Shown here: positions 16,967 to 25,387 of the stretch, piece after piece
Numbering within the stretch: the stretch's first letter is position 1
How the letters are laid out: each line of letters opens with the position of its first letter
DNA from: Acidobacteriota bacterium
GTDB taxonomy: Bacteria; Acidobacteriota; Polarisedimenticolia; J045
Length of the DNA stretch: 34,582 bases
Reading direction: 5' to 3'
Assembly: GCA_025456425.1 (NCBI GenBank)
Contig: JALOKP010000044.1
Span: 1-34,582 of the forward strand
Made by a program: the position numbers and the translations under genes
The notes under the pieces: model-generated
Database searches by the model: none
What the model saw: only the letters and a program-made list of their open reading frames with translations
Told to the model about the DNA's origin: nothing

Positions 16967-19200
16967 CGCCGGAAGCGCTCGCGGCCTGGTGGCCCGCGCT
17001 GGTCGGAGCGCTCGCGGCGGCGCTGCTGCTCGCGCTGGGCTGGGCGCTCGGCCGGCGCTCGCGGCCGCGCGGGCTGCGGCGGGTCGAGCAGGCGCTGGCC
17101 GAGGTGCTCGAAGGGCGTGCGCCGGAGGCGGAGGTCACGCCCGGTGATCCGGCCGAGCGCGCGCTGAACCAGATCGGCGCACTGGCCCACGAGCTGGCCG
17201 ACCGGCGCGGGCCGCGCGAGCGGCGCCTCTCGCGCTTCGGGGCTGCGACCGAGGCGCTGAGCGGTTCGGGCCTGGTGCTGCTCGACCGCGATCTGGTCGT
17301 CGCTGCCGTCGGCGAGCCGTTCGCGGTGGCGGTGGGCGAGCGTGCCGTCGAGCTCGAGGGACGAAAGGCCGAGCTGCTCTTCACGCCGGGCTCGTGGCGC
17401 GAGGTCGCGGTCGCGCTGCTCGACGCACGGCGGCGGCGCGAGCCGCTGACCGTGCGGGGCGACCTCCGGCGCGCGACCGGGCCGCCGCGGACGGCGCAGA
17501 TCCACGTCGGCTTCGTCGACGACCCGATCGACGGGATCGCGCTCTGGATCGTGCCGCAGGCGAACGGCGAGGAGGCCGGCGAGTCGCCGATGCAGGCGCT
17601 CGCGCGCACCCGTGCCGTGCTGGATGCGGTGGCGGACGGCGTGCTGGTGGTCGCGGAGGGCACGGTGGGTGAGGCCAACCCGACCGCGCGCGCCTGGTTC
17701 GGCGCCGATCCGGCCGGCCACCTGCTGCGCGACCTGTTCGACGCCGAGTCGCTGCTGCTGGTGCTCGACCGCGTCGCGCGGGCCGGCGCGGGAGAGTCCG
17801 CCGGGCCGGTCCGGGCGCGGATCCGGCCGCTGGCCGGGCGGGTGCGGGCGCGGGAGGTCGAGCTGGAGGCCGCGGGGGCGGGCCCGGGCCTGCCGGGCGC
17901 GGCGGTCCTGACGCTCCGGGACGCCGCCCCCGAGCAGGTCGCGCGGCGCCGCGCGCGGACCCACGAGGCCCGGCTGCGCTCGGTGCTCGACGCGATCGCG
18001 GAGGGGGTGGCGCTGCTTGCGCCCGGCGGGGCCGAACACCCGGAGTGGCGCGTCGCGCTGCTCAACCGTCGCGTGGCGGCGCTGCTCGGCGTCGAGCCCG
18101 CCGCGGTGCTGGGGGCGAGCGAGGCCGAGCTGATCGCGCTCCTGGCCCACCGCTTCCGCGACGCCAGCGCGTTCGTCGCGTTCCTCGAGCGGGCCGCGGC
18201 CGAGCCGGGGGCCGACCACGTCGCCGCCTTCGACACCCGCGGGGCGGAGGCGCAGAGCCTCGAGGTGGTCGCGCGTCCCGTGACCGGAGAGGACGGCGAG
18301 CTGCTGGGCCGGCTGCTGGTCGTGCGCGACGTCACCCGGCACCTCGCCGCGGAGCGCCGGCTCGAGGCCGACGCGGTGGCGATGACGCGCTCGCGCGAGG
18401 CGCTGCAGCGGGCCTACGAGGAGCTGTCTTCGGTCCACCGCGACCTGGAGCGGAAGACCGCCGAGCTGAACCGCGCCCACCGCGAGCTGGTCGAGCTCGA
18501 CGCGGCGCGCGCGCAGCTGCTGGACGACGTCACGCACGAGCTGCAGGCGCCGCTGGTCTCGATCCGCGGCTACACCCAGATGGTCCTCGACGGGCGCCTC
18601 GGCCGGGTCAACGACGAGCAGCGCCGCGGCCTCGAGGTCGCGCTGCGCAACGTCGAGCGGATGGTCGAGATGATCTCCAACCTGCTCGGGCTGGCGCGCG
18701 CCGACCGCGCGGCGCCGCTCGCCGCGGAGCCGGTGGAGCTGGCCGCCGCGCTGCAGGACGCGCTCGAGCGGGCCGGCCCGGCGGCGGTCCGCCGCGGCGT
18801 GCGGCTCGAGATGCGCCCGGTCCCGGCCGGGCTGGCGGTGCTGGCCGAGCGCGAGGCGTTCGCGCGGGTGGTCGACAACCTCGTCGGGAACGCGATCAAG
18901 TTCAATCGCTCGGGCGGCAGTGTCAGCGTCGCGGCGCGCCCCGGCCCGGGGGACGTCGTGACGCTCGAGGTCGCCGACACCGGGGTCGGGATCGCGCCGG
19001 ACGAGAAGGAGCGGATTTTCGAGCGCTTCTACCGCGGCCGCGGCGCCACGGCGACGCCGGGGACCGGGATCGGCCTCGCGCTCGTGCGCAGCGTCGTCCT
19101 GCGTCACGGGGGCCGGATCGAGGTGGAAAGCGCGCCCGGCCAGGGCTCGGTCTTCCGGGTCAGCTGGCCGCGCCGCCTGGCCGAGGCGAACTCGGCCTGA
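16963..19200 (+). CDS. membrane-anchored PAS sensor histidine kinase
   Basis: A 745-residue kinase of the PhoR/VicK general type. One N-terminal membrane segment (about residues 8-30, ALVGALAAALLLALGWALG) is followed by an Arg-rich stretch. PAS-like domains follow at about 90-180, 205-320 and 330-460, then a coiled helix (about 460-515). HisKA has phospho-acceptor His525 in DVTHELQAPLVSIRGY. The HATPase contains VVDNLVGNAIKFN, DTGVGIAPDEKERIFERFYRG and GTGIGLALVRSVVLRHGG. With no large periplasmic domain it likely senses cytoplasmic or membrane cues. It starts at GTG 16963, coupled to the receiver-PilZ gene. Since that receiver lacks the phospho-Asp, its true response regulator is probably encoded elsewhere. 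Confidence 0.9.
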   Translation: MTPEALAAWWPALVGALAAALLLALGWALGRRSRPRGLRRVEQALAEVLEGRAPEAEVTPGDPAERALNQIGALAHELADRRGPRERRLSRFGAATEALSGSGLVLLDRDLVVAAVGEPFAVAVGERAVELEGRKAELLFTPGSWREVAVALLDARRRREPLTVRGDLRRATGPPRTAQIHVGFVDDPIDGIALWIVPQANGEEAGESPMQALARTRAVLDAVADGVLVVAEGTVGEANPTARAWFGADPAGHLLRDLFDAESLLLVLDRVARAGAGESAGPVRARIRPLAGRVRAREVELEAAGAGPGLPGAAVLTLRDAAPEQVARRRARTHEARLRSVLDAIAEGVALLAPGGAEHPEWRVALLNRRVAALLGVEPAAVLGASEAELIALLAHRFRDASAFVAFLERAAAEPGADHVAAFDTRGAEAQSLEVVARPVTGEDGELLGRLLVVRDVTRHLAAERRLEADAVAMTRSREALQRAYEELSSVHRDLERKTAELNRAHRELVELDAARAQLLDDVTHELQAPLVSIRGYTQMVLDGRLGRVNDEQRRGLEVALRNVERMVEMISNLLGLARADRAAPLAAEPVELAAALQDALERAGPAAVRRGVRLEMRPVPAGLAVLAEREAFARVVDNLVGNAIKFNRSGGSVSVAARPGPGDVVTLEVADTGVGIAPDEKERIFERFYRGRGATATPGTGIGLALVRSVVLRHGGRIEVESAPGQGSVFRVSWPRRLAEANSA

Positions 19201-19206
19201 GCCCGT

Positions 19207-20034
19207 CTAGCCCGCCCGGCGCGCCGCGGCGGCCGCGGCCAGCAGGATCGATCCCGCGACCGGCACCGAAAGCGACTCCACCCCCGCGGCCATCGGGATC
19301 GTGACCGGCTCGGCTCGCCGCTCCAGCTCCGCCGGGAGGCCGGCGACCTCGGCCCCCAGGAGCAGCGCGATCCGTCCGGACCAGTCGATCGCCTCCGGGT
19401 TCCGCCCGCCGCGCGGGACCGCGGCCACCAAGCGCCAACCCCCGCGTTCCAGCGCCCCGCGCAGCCCCGGGTCGGACTCCGCCCCGTCGGCCCGCGCCAC
19501 CGCCAGCCGGTGGATCGAGCCGGCGCTGGCGCGCACCGCCTTGGGCCCCCACGGATCGGCCCCGCCGGCGGCGACCAGGCCCGCCCCCCCGAACGCCGCC
19601 GCACTGCGAACCAGGGTGCCGAGGCTGCCGGGGTTCTGGATCCGGACCGCCAGCGCGACGACGCCGTCCGCCGCCGCCAGCAGGCGCGCCGGATCGTCGG
19701 CGCCCGCCGGGAGCGGGCAGGCCGCGAGCAGGCCGGTCGGCGTCTCGGAGGGGGCGATCCGTTCGAGCAGCGCGTCCTGCACCAGCTCGACCGGGACCCC
19801 GGCGCGCCGGCAGCGCTCGATCAGCTCGCGGGCGGGGGAGCGGTCGGCCCGGCCGGCGGCGACCAGCGCGAACGCCGGCGGCGCGCCGGCCTCGAGCGCC
19901 TCCGCCAGCCCGCGCGGCCCCTCCACCAGGAAGAGGCCCGCGGCGCGGCGCTCGCGCACCCCGCGCGCCAGCTCGCGCGCCAGGGCGGCCCGAGGGTGGG
20001 ACATCGCCTTCACGATCGGTAAGGGGCGCTCCAC
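19207..20034 (-). CDS. TrmH/SpoU-family RNA 2'-O-ribose methyltransferase
   Basis: An S-adenosylmethionine-dependent methyltransferase of the trefoil-knot (SPOUT) class acting on rRNA or tRNA ribose. An N-terminal substrate-binding region (about 1-100, LFLVEGPRGLAEAL) precedes the knot motifs IQNPGSLGTLVRSAAAFG (motif 1), LLLGAEVAGLP (motif 2) and VTIPMAAGVESLSVPVAGSILL (motif 3). I chose GTG 20034 because GGAGG lies six bases before it; ATG 20004 has no good spacing. The length is then 275 residues, normal for the family. It is convergent with the kinase gene (six-base gap) and divergent from the gene at 20094. The modified nucleotide is unknown. Confidence 0.9.
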   Translation of the reverse strand: MERPLPIVKAMSHPRAALARELARGVRERRAAGLFLVEGPRGLAEALEAGAPPAFALVAAGRADRSPARELIERCRRAGVPVELVQDALLERIAPSETPTGLLAACPLPAGADDPARLLAAADGVVALAVRIQNPGSLGTLVRSAAAFGGAGLVAAGGADPWGPKAVRASAGSIHRLAVARADGAESDPGLRGALERGGWRLVAAVPRGGRNPEAIDWSGRIALLLGAEVAGLPAELERRAEPVTIPMAAGVESLSVPVAGSILLAAAAAARRAG

Positions 20035-20093
20035 GCGCGGCCTCCGCCCGCGGATGGTACATTTCCGCGATCGTCCCGGGGTAGGAGAACGGC

Positions 20094-22358
20094 ATGCGGC
20101 GAGCGTCTCTGAGGTGGTGTGTCGTGCTGGCGGTGGCCATCGGGTTGGCCGCCGGCGCGGCGGGGTGGGCCGCGGTCAAGCCCAAGGTGGTCGTGATCGG
20201 CTTCGACGGGGCCGACCCCAACCTGGTCAACTACTACCTCCAGCAGGGGAAGCTCCCGCGCGTCGCGGCGATCGCACAGGAGGGGGCCTTCTCCCCGCTG
20301 ATGCCGACCAATCCGCCGCAGACGCCGGTCTCTTGGTCGACCTTCGCGACCGGCCTCAACCCGGGGCGCACCGAGATCTTCGACTTCCTGCAGCGCCGCG
20401 AGGGGCAGTACGTGCCCGACCTGGCGCTGGCGACGCCGGGCAAGAAGCCGCTCCTGTGGGGCGAGCGGAACGGCCTCCTGCTCTCGGGCCTCGCCGGGCT
20501 GGCGGTCGGGCTGGTGCTGCTGTTCGTGCTGCGGCTGCTCGGCGTGCGCTGGCTCCTCGCGCTGGCGGGCGGAGTGATCGCCGCCGCGGGGCTCACCCTG
20601 GGGCTGGCCCGTCCCTTGGGGGCCCTGCTCCCCGCCGAGATCCCGGCCGCGACCAACAACCGGCAGGGAACCCCCTTCTGGACGCTGGCCGCGAAGGCGG
20701 GGATGAAGGTCAAGGTGACCCACGTGCCCGTGACCTTCCCGGCCGAGGAACTGCCCGCCGGTTCGCAGATGATCTCCGGCCTGGGGGTGCCCGATATGCG
20801 CGGCCGCGTCGGGACGCCGTCCTACTACACCTCGGACCCCCAGTTCCAGCTGGGCGACAACCAGTTCAGCCTCGAGCCGATGCGGCTGCCGGCCAAGCGC
20901 GGCGCGATCGAGTCCTCGGTGATCGGGCCGTTCAACTACCCCTTCCACCAGTACGTGCTCGACCGCGAGCGCGAGAAGTGGGCGAAGGAAGGGCTCTCCA
21001 GCGCCGACCGCAAGGAGAAGGAGAAGGAGCTGGTCTCCGCGCTCGAGGCGCGCGGCGTCGTCAAGCGGATCGACCTGCCGCTGAAGCTCGACGTCACGGA
21101 CAGCGCGCTGGCCTGGGAGGTCAGCGGACAGAAGGGGACGCTCAAGCCGGGCGAGTGGTCGGACTGGGTGGTCTTCGACTTCCCGCTCAACTGGCTGGTC
21201 GACCGGCTGCAGCCCCTGCGCGGGATGGGGCGCTTCAGGCTGATCCGGCTCGAGCCGGAGATCGAGCTCTACCTTTCGCCGATCAACTTCCACCCGTCGT
21301 GCCACCCGGTGGCCTACTCCTGGCCGCCGGACTGGGCCAAGCAGCTCTCCGGCGACATCGGTCTGTTCAAGACGATCGGCTGGACGATCGACACCTGGTC
21401 GTATCCCTCGGGCGTGGGCGGGATCGACCTGTTCCTCGAGGACATGTGGTTCACCGTCGACGCTTCGACGAAGATCCTCGAGCAGAGCTTCGCGCAGAAC
21501 GACGCCGAGGTGCTGGTCCACATCTTCGACTTCACCGACCGCGCCGGGCACATGCTGTGGCACGAGCTGGACGAGGGGCACCCGCTCTACGACCCCGAGC
21601 TGGCCCCCAAGTACCGCGCGGCGATGGAAGCGACCTACCGGCGGATGGACGAGCTGATCGGCCGCGCGCACGACCTGGCCGGCGAGGACGCGCTGTTCGT
21701 CGTGCTCTCCGACCACGGCTTCTCGTCGTTCCGGCGCCAGATCAACTACAACACCTGGCTCTACAAGAACGGCTACCTCGCGCTCAAGGGCCAGACCCGC
21801 ACGCGCAGCCTGGAGCAGCTTTTCGACAAGGACGTCTCGGGGGTCGACGTCTTCTCCGGGATCGATTGGTCGCGCACCAAGGCCTGGGCGATGGGGCTGG
21901 GCTCGGTCTACATCAACCTGGTCGGGCGCGAGCCGCAGGGGATCGTGATGCCGGGGCAGGAGTACGAGGAGGTCGTCAAGGCGCTGCAGGAGGGGCTGCA
22001 GAACGAGGTCGACCCGGTGACCGGCGAGAACCCCGTCTACAAGGTCTACCGCCGCGACGAGATCTACAAGGGCTACGACCCCAACAAGATCCCGGACCTG
22101 CGCCCGGCCAACCGGCTCAACTACCGCGTCTCGTGGCAGGACACGCTGGGCGGGCTGGCGACCGAGGTCTTCGAGAACAACGACCGCGTCTGGTCGGGCG
22201 ACCACTGCTCGCTCGAGCCCAGCTTCGTGCGCGGAATCCTGATCGTCAACCGCAAGCTCAAGGTCGACGACCCGCGGATCATCGACGTCGCCCCCTCGAT
22301 CCTCGGCACGCTCGACCTCAAGCCCGACGCCGAGCTCGACGGGAGGGTGATCTGGTAG
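20094..22358 (+). CDS. alkaline-phosphatase-superfamily phosphodiesterase with internal membrane hairpin
   Basis: A 754-residue exported enzyme of the type I phosphodiesterase / nucleotide pyrophosphatase group. A signal or anchor helix (8-27) precedes the first metal motif VVVIGFDGADPNL. The probable nucleophile is Thr77 in QTPVSWSTFATGLNPGR. Further metal ligands lie in FDFTDRAGHMLWH, VVLSDHGFSSF and SGDHCSLEPSFVRGILIVN, and PSILGTLDLKP closes the fold. Between the nucleophile and VTHVPVTFPAEE two strongly hydrophobic segments (about 127-150 and 152-172) form an apparent membrane hairpin, which is unusual. The ATG at 20094 follows AGGAG by six bases. Its last seven bases overlap the EnvC-like gene. 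The natural substrate is unknown. Confidence 0.88.
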   Translation: MRRASLRWCVVLAVAIGLAAGAAGWAAVKPKVVVIGFDGADPNLVNYYLQQGKLPRVAAIAQEGAFSPLMPTNPPQTPVSWSTFATGLNPGRTEIFDFLQRREGQYVPDLALATPGKKPLLWGERNGLLLSGLAGLAVGLVLLFVLRLLGVRWLLALAGGVIAAAGLTLGLARPLGALLPAEIPAATNNRQGTPFWTLAAKAGMKVKVTHVPVTFPAEELPAGSQMISGLGVPDMRGRVGTPSYYTSDPQFQLGDNQFSLEPMRLPAKRGAIESSVIGPFNYPFHQYVLDREREKWAKEGLSSADRKEKEKELVSALEARGVVKRIDLPLKLDVTDSALAWEVSGQKGTLKPGEWSDWVVFDFPLNWLVDRLQPLRGMGRFRLIRLEPEIELYLSPINFHPSCHPVAYSWPPDWAKQLSGDIGLFKTIGWTIDTWSYPSGVGGIDLFLEDMWFTVDASTKILEQSFAQNDAEVLVHIFDFTDRAGHMLWHELDEGHPLYDPELAPKYRAAMEATYRRMDELIGRAHDLAGEDALFVVLSDHGFSSFRRQINYNTWLYKNGYLALKGQTRTRSLEQLFDKDVSGVDVFSGIDWSRTKAWAMGLGSVYINLVGREPQGIVMPGQEYEEVVKALQEGLQNEVDPVTGENPVYKVYRRDEIYKGYDPNKIPDLRPANRLNYRVSWQDTLGGLATEVFENNDRVWSGDHCSLEPSFVRGILIVNRKLKVDDPRIIDVAPSILGTLDLKPDAELDGRVIW

Positions 22359-23542
22359 CGCGTCCCGCGCGGCGCGCACCGGCCGCGGCCGCGCTGTGCG
22401 CGGCGCTGGCGCTTGCCCTCGGAGCCCTCGCGCTTGCGGCCGAGGGGACCGTCCCCGCGCCGGCCGTCGACGAAAGCCCCGAGCGCCGGCTGCAGCGCGT
22501 GCGCGAGGAGGTCGCGCGGCTCTCCGCCGAACGCGAGCGGCTGGCGCAGGACACGGTCGGCGTGCTGGCGCGGCTCGACGCGCTGGGGGCCGAGGCCCGC
22601 TTCCAGGACGCGCGGATCGAGCAGCTGACGCTCGAGCAGACGGCGGCCGAGGCGGCGCTGGCGGCGACCAGCGCCGCGCGCGCCGCGGTGCAGGAGCGGC
22701 TCGACGCCGGGAAGGCGCGGCTGGCGACGATCGCCCGGCTGCTGCAGCAGGCGGGCCCGCTGGGCCGGGTCAAGCCGGTGCTGGGGGCGGCCGACGCCGA
22801 CGCGCTGGGGGCCGGGCTGCGCAGCACGCACGAGCTGGCGTGGCGCTCGAAGGGGGAGGTCGCCGGGATCCGCGAAAGCGAGGCGCGCCTGGCCGCGCTC
22901 GAGGCCGAGCAGCGCGCGCGGCAGGCCGAGGTGACCCGGCTGCGCGACGAGGCGGTCGCGGCGCGGGGCGCGCTCGAGGCCTCGATCCGCGCGCGCCAGG
23001 GCCTGCTGGACGACATGCGTCGCGAGACCGCGGTGCGCGAGGAGGCGGTGGGAGAGCTGGAGCGCGCGCGCGCGAGCCTCGAAGCCGTGCTCGCCGGCGC
23101 ACCCGACGCGGCGCCGGTGCGGCTGGACGTCCGCCGCTTCAAGGGGCTGTTCCGCCTGCCGGTCGAGGGGGGAAAGGTCGACGAGCCGTTCGGCGACCGG
23201 GTCGACCCCCGCTTCGGCACGCGGCTGCCGCACCCGGGCTGGGACCTCGCCGCGCCGTTCGGCGCGGTGGTGCGCGCGCCGTTCGACGGGCGCGTCTCGT
23301 GGACCGGCTGGCTCAAGGGCTACGGCCTGGTCGTCGTACTCGACCATGGCAGCGCGGTCCACACGATCTACGGCCACCTTTCCGCCGCGATCGTCCAGTC
23401 CGGCGATCCGATCGCGCAGGGCGAGAGCCTCGGCCGCGTCGGCGACACCGGCTCGGTGCGCGGCGCCTACCTCTACCTGGAGGTGCGCGTCGACGGCCGG
23501 CCGGAGGATCCGGCGTCCTGGTTCGGCACGCGCGCGCGCTGA
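22352..23542 (+). CDS. EnvC-like murein hydrolase activator (coiled coil plus LytM/M23)
   Basis: A 396-residue periplasmic protein. A signal peptide (about 1-30, AAAALCAALALALGALALAAEG) is followed by a long coiled coil (about 42-250, LQRVREEVARLSAERERLAQ) and a C-terminal LytM/M23 domain (about 270-396). HPGWD keeps His294 and Asp298, and YGHL keeps His342, but the zinc HxH is YLYLEVR (Tyr373, Tyr375). Such loss is seen in EnvC, which activates amidases and does not cut peptidoglycan itself; LKGYGLVVVLDHG is also EnvC-like. No ATG, GTG or TTG in frame would keep the signal peptide. CTG 22352, five bases after GGGAGG, is the likely start and overlaps the preceding gene by seven bases. Confidence 0.85.
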   Translation: MVARPARRAPAAAALCAALALALGALALAAEGTVPAPAVDESPERRLQRVREEVARLSAERERLAQDTVGVLARLDALGAEARFQDARIEQLTLEQTAAEAALAATSAARAAVQERLDAGKARLATIARLLQQAGPLGRVKPVLGAADADALGAGLRSTHELAWRSKGEVAGIRESEARLAALEAEQRARQAEVTRLRDEAVAARGALEASIRARQGLLDDMRRETAVREEAVGELERARASLEAVLAGAPDAAPVRLDVRRFKGLFRLPVEGGKVDEPFGDRVDPRFGTRLPHPGWDLAAPFGAVVRAPFDGRVSWTGWLKGYGLVVVLDHGSAVHTIYGHLSAAIVQSGDPIAQGESLGRVGDTGSVRGAYLYLEVRVDGRPEDPASWFGTRAR

Positions 23543-23564
23543 CGGGGTGCTTGCCGGCCGCGGC

Positions 23565-24506
23565 CTACAGCCCGCTGGCCTCCAGCCAACGCTCCGCCTC
23601 GATCGCCGCCATGCAGCCCGAGCCGGCCGCGGTCACCGCCTGGCGGTAGGTCCAGTCCTGGACGTCGCCACAGGCGAAGACTCCCTCGATCGCGGTCGAC
23701 GCCGTCCCGGGCTTCGTGACCAGGTAGCCGTTCTCGTTCATCGCCAGCTGGCCGGCGAACAGCTCGCTGTTCGGGTGGTGGCCGATCGCGACGAAGACCG
23801 CCCCCGCGGCGTGCTCCTCGACCGCGCCGGTCTTGAGCCTCTCGATCCGGACCGCGGTCACCCTGTCCTCGCCCAGGATCTCGGCCACGGCGGAGTCCCA
23901 GAAGAAGCGGATCTTCGGGTGCGCGAGCGCGCGCTGCTGCATCGCCTGCGAGGCGCGCAGCCGGTCGCGCCGGTGGACGACCGTGACCCGGCTCCCGAAG
24001 CGGGTCAGGAAGAGCGCCTCCTCCATCGCCGTGTCGCCGCCGCCGACCACGAAGATCTCCTGGTCGCGGAAGAAGAAGCCGTCGCAGGTGGCGCACATCG
24101 AGACGCCGTGGCCGAGCAGCCGCGACTCGGACGGAAGACCGAGCTTCTTGGCGGTCGCGCCGGTGGCGATGATCACGGCGCGGGCGGTCACCGTCGTGCC
24201 GTCGTCGATCGTCAGCGCGATCGGGCGGGCCGACAGGTCGGCCTTCGTCACCCGGTTGGGAAGCAGCTCCGCCCCGAATCGCGCGGCCTGCGTGCGGAAC
24301 TTGTCCATCAGCTCCGGGCCCATGATCCCGTCCGGAAAGCCGGGGTAGTTCTCGACGTCGGTCGTGATCATGAGCTGGCCGCCGGGCTGGATCCCCTCGA
24401 AGACGACGGGGACCAGGCTGGCTCGCGCGGCGTAGAGCGCCGCGGTCAGGCCGGCGGGGCCCGAACCGATGATCACGACCTTGTGCGTGGTGTTCCGTTC
24501 GCTCAC
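23565..24506 (-). CDS. trxB: thioredoxin reductase (NADPH)
   Basis: A flavoenzyme that reduces thioredoxin with NADPH. The 313 residues match the low-molecular-weight bacterial family. The FAD site is [20 protein letters not shown], the redox disulfide is CATC (Cys138, Cys141) before DGFFF, the NADPH site is [15 protein letters not shown] with [11 protein letters not shown], and [23 protein letters not shown] is the second FAD motif. It starts at GTG 24506, overlapping the HAD-like stop as GTGA and preceded by GAGGAG. It is convergent with the EnvC-like gene, with 22 bases between stops. Confidence 0.96.
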   Translation of the reverse strand: MSERNTTHKVVIIGSGPAGLTAALYAARASLVPVVFEGIQPGGQLMITTDVENYPGFPDGIMGPELMDKFRTQAARFGAELLPNRVTKADLSARPIALTIDDGTTVTARAVIIATGATAKKLGLPSESRLLGHGVSMCATCDGFFFRDQEIFVVGGGDTAMEEALFLTRFGSRVTVVHRRDRLRASQAMQQRALAHPKIRFFWDSAVAEILGEDRVTAVRIERLKTGAVEEHAAGAVFVAIGHHPNSELFAGQLAMNENGYLVTKPGTASTAIEGVFACGDVQDWTYRQAVTAAGSGCMAAIEAERWLEASGL

Positions 24507-25240
24507 CTGGACTCTCCTCTGGTGCGGCGCGGGGCGGCCCGGCGCCGGGCGGGCGGGGGAGCGGCCAGCAGCCAGTCGGCCAGCTCCGTCATGGTCGTCA
24601 GCGTCGCGAGCGCGGTGACCTCCTCCGGCAGCGGCTCGCCGAAGCGGTCGAGGTAGACCCGCGGGATCCCGAGGTCCTCCGCGGTCGCCAGGTCGAGGTC
24701 GCCGCGGGCCGAGACGTACAGCAGCTCTTCCTCGTCCAGCTCCAGCTCGTGGAGCAGCGCCAGCAGGTGGTCGGCCTCGGGCTCGAAGCAGAGCACCTCG
24801 CTGCTGGTCACGGCGCGCTCGACCCGGAACGGCAGGCGGCGCGCGAGCCGGTCCCAGTCGCCGCGGTCGGCGTCGGTCACGAAGGCCACGGGATAGCGCG
24901 CGGCGATCCGCTCGAGCGCCGCCAGGGCGTCGTCGTGGAACGGCCACTCCGGAAGCGTGGCGGCCACGGCCCGGGCCTGCCGCTCGGTCATGATGATCCC
25001 GGCGCGCGGCGCGGCCGCGAGCAGCGTCCCGGCGAGCAGCTCGGTGTACGGGAGGTATTCCTCCAGCTGCTCGATCCGCTCCATCTCGAGGTCGGCGCGC
25101 AGCGCCGCGAGCAGGCCGAGCCGCTCCGGGTCGCCGCTCCCGAGCACGGCCCGCACGGCGTCCGCGATCCCCCGCGGCTCGTCGAGCAGGGTGCCGCGGG
25201 GCTCGAGGCAGGCGACGCGCACGCTCTGGGGCAGGGACAT
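24503..25240 (-). CDS. HAD-like protein with degenerate catalytic motifs
   Basis: A 245-residue protein of the haloacid dehalogenase superfamily fold, closest in feel to type II dehalogenases ([21 protein letters not shown] resembles their motif IV). Motif I reads [11 protein letters not shown], with Glu13 where the nucleophilic Asp of DxxGTL is expected. Motif II keeps Thr122 in [11 protein letters not shown]. The motif III Lys appears replaced by Glu153 in CFEPEADH. It is therefore likely not a normal phosphatase or dehalogenase. The C-terminal tail is Ala/Pro/Arg-rich. The ATG at 25240 follows CGGAG. It is coupled to trxB by GTGA and divergent from the DUF4388 regulator. A binding or regulatory role is inference. 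Confidence 0.75.
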   Translation of the reverse strand: MSLPQSVRVACLEPRGTLLDEPRGIADAVRAVLGSGDPERLGLLAALRADLEMERIEQLEEYLPYTELLAGTLLAAAPRAGIIMTERQARAVAATLPEWPFHDDALAALERIAARYPVAFVTDADRGDWDRLARRLPFRVERAVTSSEVLCFEPEADHLLALLHELELDEEELLYVSARGDLDLATAEDLGIPRVYLDRFGEPLPEEVTALATLTTMTELADWLLAAPPPARRRAAPRRTRGESR

Positions 25241-25330
25241 CGGGGCTCCGGAGGATCGGGCGGGCGCGGCGGAGCCGCGCACCGGCGAGGAGTCTCGCGC
25301 GGCCCTCCCGTTCCGGCAACCGGGTAAGGG

Positions 25331-25360
25331 TTGACCGCGCCCCGGCCCGCTCCCTACCAT
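25331..25360 (+). promoter_or_regulatory. sigma-70-type promoter for the receiver-DUF4388 / recG operon
   Basis: TTGACC (25331-25336, five of six) and TACCAT (25355-25360, four of six) are spaced 18 bases apart. The GTG start at 25388 lies 27 bases beyond, giving a short leader with GAGGAG. It is in the 147-base divergent gap between the HAD-like gene and this operon. Confidence 0.55.
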
Positions 25361-25387
25361 GTCCGTTCCGAGGAGTGCCCGCCTGCC

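Noticed and set aside
19301-23542. A 1413-codon plus-strand frame ending with the EnvC-like protein
   Set aside because: Only the part after about 22352 has family motifs. The earlier part is out of frame with the phosphatase-superfamily gene and antisense to the TrmH gene.
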